Shown here: positions 61,801-64,000 of the stretch, piece by piece
How the letters are laid out: each line of letters begins with the position of its first letter
Numbering within the stretch: position 1 is the first letter of the stretch
Assembly: GCA_030737835.1 (NCBI GenBank)
Contig: CM060849.1
Location: 29,021,179-29,085,178 of the forward strand
Direction of reading: 5' to 3'
Length of the DNA: 64,000 nucleotides
Origin: Acorus gramineus
Lineage: Eukaryota; Streptophyta; Magnoliopsida; Acorales; Acoraceae
The notes under the pieces: generated by a model
The model's input: the letters and a program-made list of their open reading frames with translations, nothing else
Told to the model about the DNA's origin: nothing
Database searches by the model: none
Position numbers and translations under genes: made by a program

Positions 61801-64000
61801 AATAAACAACTTCCACACTATTTAAATTTATATTTTCCAAACCTTAGTCAGCTTCAAATTAGCAATCAAAGACTCAAAGTACCTTCTTCCAGGCTCATCA
61901 AAACTTCCATATGGAGAAGCCTGGAGTGGATCACTGACTTCACCCAGAAGATCTACAATTGCAAAAATCTGCATTTTCTCAACTTCTGTTATGTCCCTTA
62001 TGCAATTGGTTTTCTTCTCCAAACTGCTGACAATTCCACCAAATTCAGATTTCTGTGGAATGGACGAGAATATATTCTCAGAAGCATTAGCTGCTGAATT
62101 ACCTTCTCCAAGCTGTAATGAACTTCCATAGATCTGCACTCCAGACTTTTGCAAAGAGCCACCCCATTGCAATCCTTCATTATGATCACTTGAGGAGAAG
62201 TTTTCCTCATAATGTTTGGACAAATAAAATTCCGGAAAAATGGAACCATTGTCCTTCCTGCTCATATTGGAAGTTTGATCAGAATTAAGATATCCACCAA
62301 GATGCTGCAAGGCAGCATAAGCACGTTTCCAGTTACCTGAGAGCATTTCAAGTTGCAATTTCAGTTGTAATATTTATCATATGCTGCTGACATTTAATGC
62401 AAGAGTTCATTTTACAATTTCTTTATCTGGATGCACCAGAATAAAGTAAGACTTGTAGACCTTCAGGTCATACTTCATACTAAGTTATATATTAATATAA
62501 TTCAGATAACAGGAGTGGAAATTGACATTTAAATGTAGCTTCCCATTGAATCAGGGGCAGGCCACTTGAGAAATTTCTAAATAAGGCAGACTGAGAAAAT
62601 ATTTCTTTCCATGCATATAAAAACAAAACAAAAAAAGAAAGAAAAGGAAAAAGCATAATTCATGAGTCATGACACAAATCAAAATCATGCAATGAGAAAT
62701 TGAAAGTTGTCAAGATTTCCAAAAGAGTAGAATATCATATGAGAATTGTGATACAAAAATTACTAATATGCTACAATAATATAATCACATGCTTAAACTA
62801 TTGCTTGATGTTCCTCCATTAAATAGTAGATTATTGAACCTCTTTAACGACCCAACAGGGGAAAAGAGCAATGTGCAACATGATTATCCTTTGTTTATAA
62901 GAATAGCACGTCCATTCTAATATTTCACTCAAGAATATAGTGTACATACATCATTTCAGAGTTTTGGGCCTGTATATGAAACAAAATCATAAGTCATCAC
63001 TGTACCTGTATTCATAAATAACAGGAGTGCCCTTGGATGATAGATGGGCAAAGGTCTACGCAGTTCATAAGCTATTTCTAGCATGCTGTGGAATTCATTT
63101 TTTGTACCAAAACCATATTTCTCCTGATATGTCATCAAACAAGAATTTGTTGCCTTGCCATTTACAGTCGCATTGGTTGCAGGCTGTGTGAGCTTAAAAG
63201 TTTCACCATTCTCATTCACTAAACATTCTTTGACACCAGAAGCGCCAGTTTCAGCGAAAAAAGAGACAGGAAATTGTTCACTATCTTCAGTCAGATGGCT
63301 GTTGGTGTGATCTTCAGAGTATTTGAGATGCAATTTGGCTTGGTTTTTCTTATCAATGTTGAATGACCACTGGCCAAAATTACTAAAATGTCTCTGATGA
63401 ACAAGTAATAGAGTTGCTCCAGGACCCCATAAAAAATTCCGAGCCATGTGAGAGGTACAACACTGTGAAATACAAACCCACTCCTGCATTCCTATTGATG
63501 TCCCTGATTTTTCCAAGATCTGACCTGGATACCTCTTCTGGGAATAAATGCGCAACTCATTTGCCATGCACACACCAAGCAATAGTTGGCCATTTCCTAT
63601 AGACAACCAATTCATAGCAATAACAACACCATCCAGGAATAAGCATTCTTCTATAAAAAACTTCCCGGTATTAACAAGACAAGTAGGCTCCCATATGTAA
63701 AGACAAGAACTACCCTCAGAGGTCCCAAAACTAACACTTGCAATTTTACTGCCACAACTAGACAAAGCAATCCCATTAACTGGACCTCGGTGTGCCATGA
63801 ACATACCGACAAGTTCCCAGGCTTGTGGCTGTCCTTTGGATTGTTGAATTAATGATTCTGAAAAGTTAATTCTCCATAATTTCACTGTGCCATCGCAGTA
63901 GCCAGTGGCCATGTGGTATGAGGAAGAATGGCTCTGCCAAACTTGAGAAGCAAGCAATTGATGCACAGATGGCATCAAACCAGCAGGGCAAACAGTAGCA
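46815..64000 (-). CDS. DMXL/rabconnectin-3-like (Rav1 homologue) WD40 protein, 3' part
   Basis: DmX-like proteins are very large WD40 proteins; yeast Rav1 is the core of RAVE, which assembles the V-ATPase, and animal rabconnectin-3 does likewise. Exons in view: beyond 64000-63006, 62336-61883, 58292-58064, 57379-57215, 54966-54694, 54577-54332, 53208-52831, 52731-51364, 50911-50855, 49821-49393, 49200-48977, 48861-48728, 47495-47253, 47169-46991, 46925-46815. They give 1,827 residues in one frame; the N-terminal part lies off the window. Order: WD repeats (ATGYCDGTVKLWRI), Rav1 C-terminal-type helical domain (GNWKRAYAALQHL; FWVAVRFQHLQF; SVLPNDPSW; MGVGFWFTN; ALKNAYVLLGKHQLELAIAF), a 456-residue exon, a Gly-rich linker (HLGLGGATFGLG), then C-terminal WD repeats (ASAALDGTVCTW; VTGGKAGDV; FLTGGKDGDVKLWD; LSCGGDGGV). 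The end is 36 residues past the last intron. The first donor of exon 2 (61883) restores the family sequence DEPGRRFWVAV. Confidence 0.95.
56380..56485 (+). mobile_element. SINE in DMXL-like intron
   Basis: B-box GGTTCGAGTCC preceded by a tRNA-like head and followed by a run of 13 A. It lies in the intron between 57215 and 54966. A target duplication was not found, so the 5' end is approximate. Confidence 0.6.
59321..59849 (+). mobile_element. LINE (non-LTR retrotransposon) fragment, 5' piece
   Basis: Translation gives ILGKWKWRLLSDRLLMWCRLV and, in another frame, FWQDVLIGDRALKERFPRLY followed by GLARNKDGHVSSFGAEW. These are typical of the region after the reverse transcriptase in plant LINEs. 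Stops and shifts show it is dead. It lies antisense in the DMXL-like intron 61882-58293. Confidence 0.75.
59850..61075. mobile_element. Probable solo LTR inserted in the LINE fragment
   Basis: It sits between the two LINE pieces. It has a TATA-type CCTATAAAAAGGGCAC near 60299, an AATAAA near 60453, and at 60966-61000 CTCCCCGTGGATTCGATCCC, a sequence common near the 3' end of plant Ty3-type LTRs. Exact ends and TSD were not resolved; no gag/pol coding is present. Confidence 0.55.
61076..61690 (+). mobile_element. LINE fragment, 3' piece (zf-RVT region)
   Basis: Frames 61088-61348 (KVKVYLMHQDKLLTKSHRLK) and 61401-61682 (WALWLSRNHFLFRGTKIY) resemble the zinc-binding RT-C-terminal module and the final 'W-x-W-x-x-RN-x-x-x-F' motif of plant LINE ORF2. 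They continue the 5' piece in the same orientation. There is no clear poly-A end. Confidence 0.65.

Noticed and set aside
61843-61882. Alternative donor at 61843 for DMXL-like exon 2
   Set aside because: It leaves phase 0 while the next exon needs phase 2. The donor at 61883 gives the family sequence DEPGRRFWVAV.

Overview
This is plant nuclear DNA. It is AT-rich and holds intron-rich genes of plant-specific family types, telo-box (AAACCCTA) leaders, and abundant small hAT and Tourist-type MITEs, tRNA-derived SINEs, a LINE fragment and a probable solo LTR. I cannot name the species. I rebuilt six protein genes by hand from splice sites and reading phase. All six lie on the minus strand, and every model kept an open, phase-consistent frame.

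Layout from left to right. (1) GINS subunit PSF3 at 2732-5570, 6 exons, 193 aa, with a probable non-coding first exon ending at 8092. (2) KEOPS subunit Pcc1 at 10091-10816, 4 exons, 103 aa, with a probable non-coding first exon ending at 12547. The PSF3 and Pcc1 leader and first-intron regions (about 6955-8190 and 11351-12640) are diverged copies of each other. (3) A repeat belt at 12.6-17 kb: an 8-bp-TSD hAT MITE family, then a foldback repeat with another hAT MITE nested inside. (4) An alpha/beta hydrolase at 17246-24146, 10 exons, 402 aa, with a complete Ser-Asp-His triad and a C-terminal hydrophobic segment. (5) An unrecognised coiled-coil, tail-anchored protein at 27673-30170, 446 aa, with a 5'UTR intron reaching 32.0 kb. 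(6) A DUF2439 (ZGRF1/Mte1/Dbl2 N-terminal type) gene at 34303-43693, 17 exons, 692 aa in my model. It carries three DUF2439 units, a decayed fourth unit and several duplicated small exons. (7) The 3' two-thirds or so of a giant DMXL/Rav1 (rabconnectin-3) WD40 gene, 46815 to beyond 64000, 15 exons and 1,827 residues in view.

Three of the six genes belong to genome-maintenance families: GINS in replication, KEOPS in tRNA t6A and telomere biology, and DUF2439 proteins as partners of the Mph1/FANCM helicase in fungi. DMXL/Rav1 acts in V-ATPase assembly. Nothing shows that the neighbours are co-regulated, except the shared leader of PSF3 and Pcc1.

The most unusual structures are the duplicated 5' leader serving two unrelated genes and the stepwise internal amplification and decay in the DUF2439 gene. 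I found no bacterial-type operon, CRISPR array, rRNA gene or intact tRNA gene. All coordinates were read by eye; splice sites are predictions.
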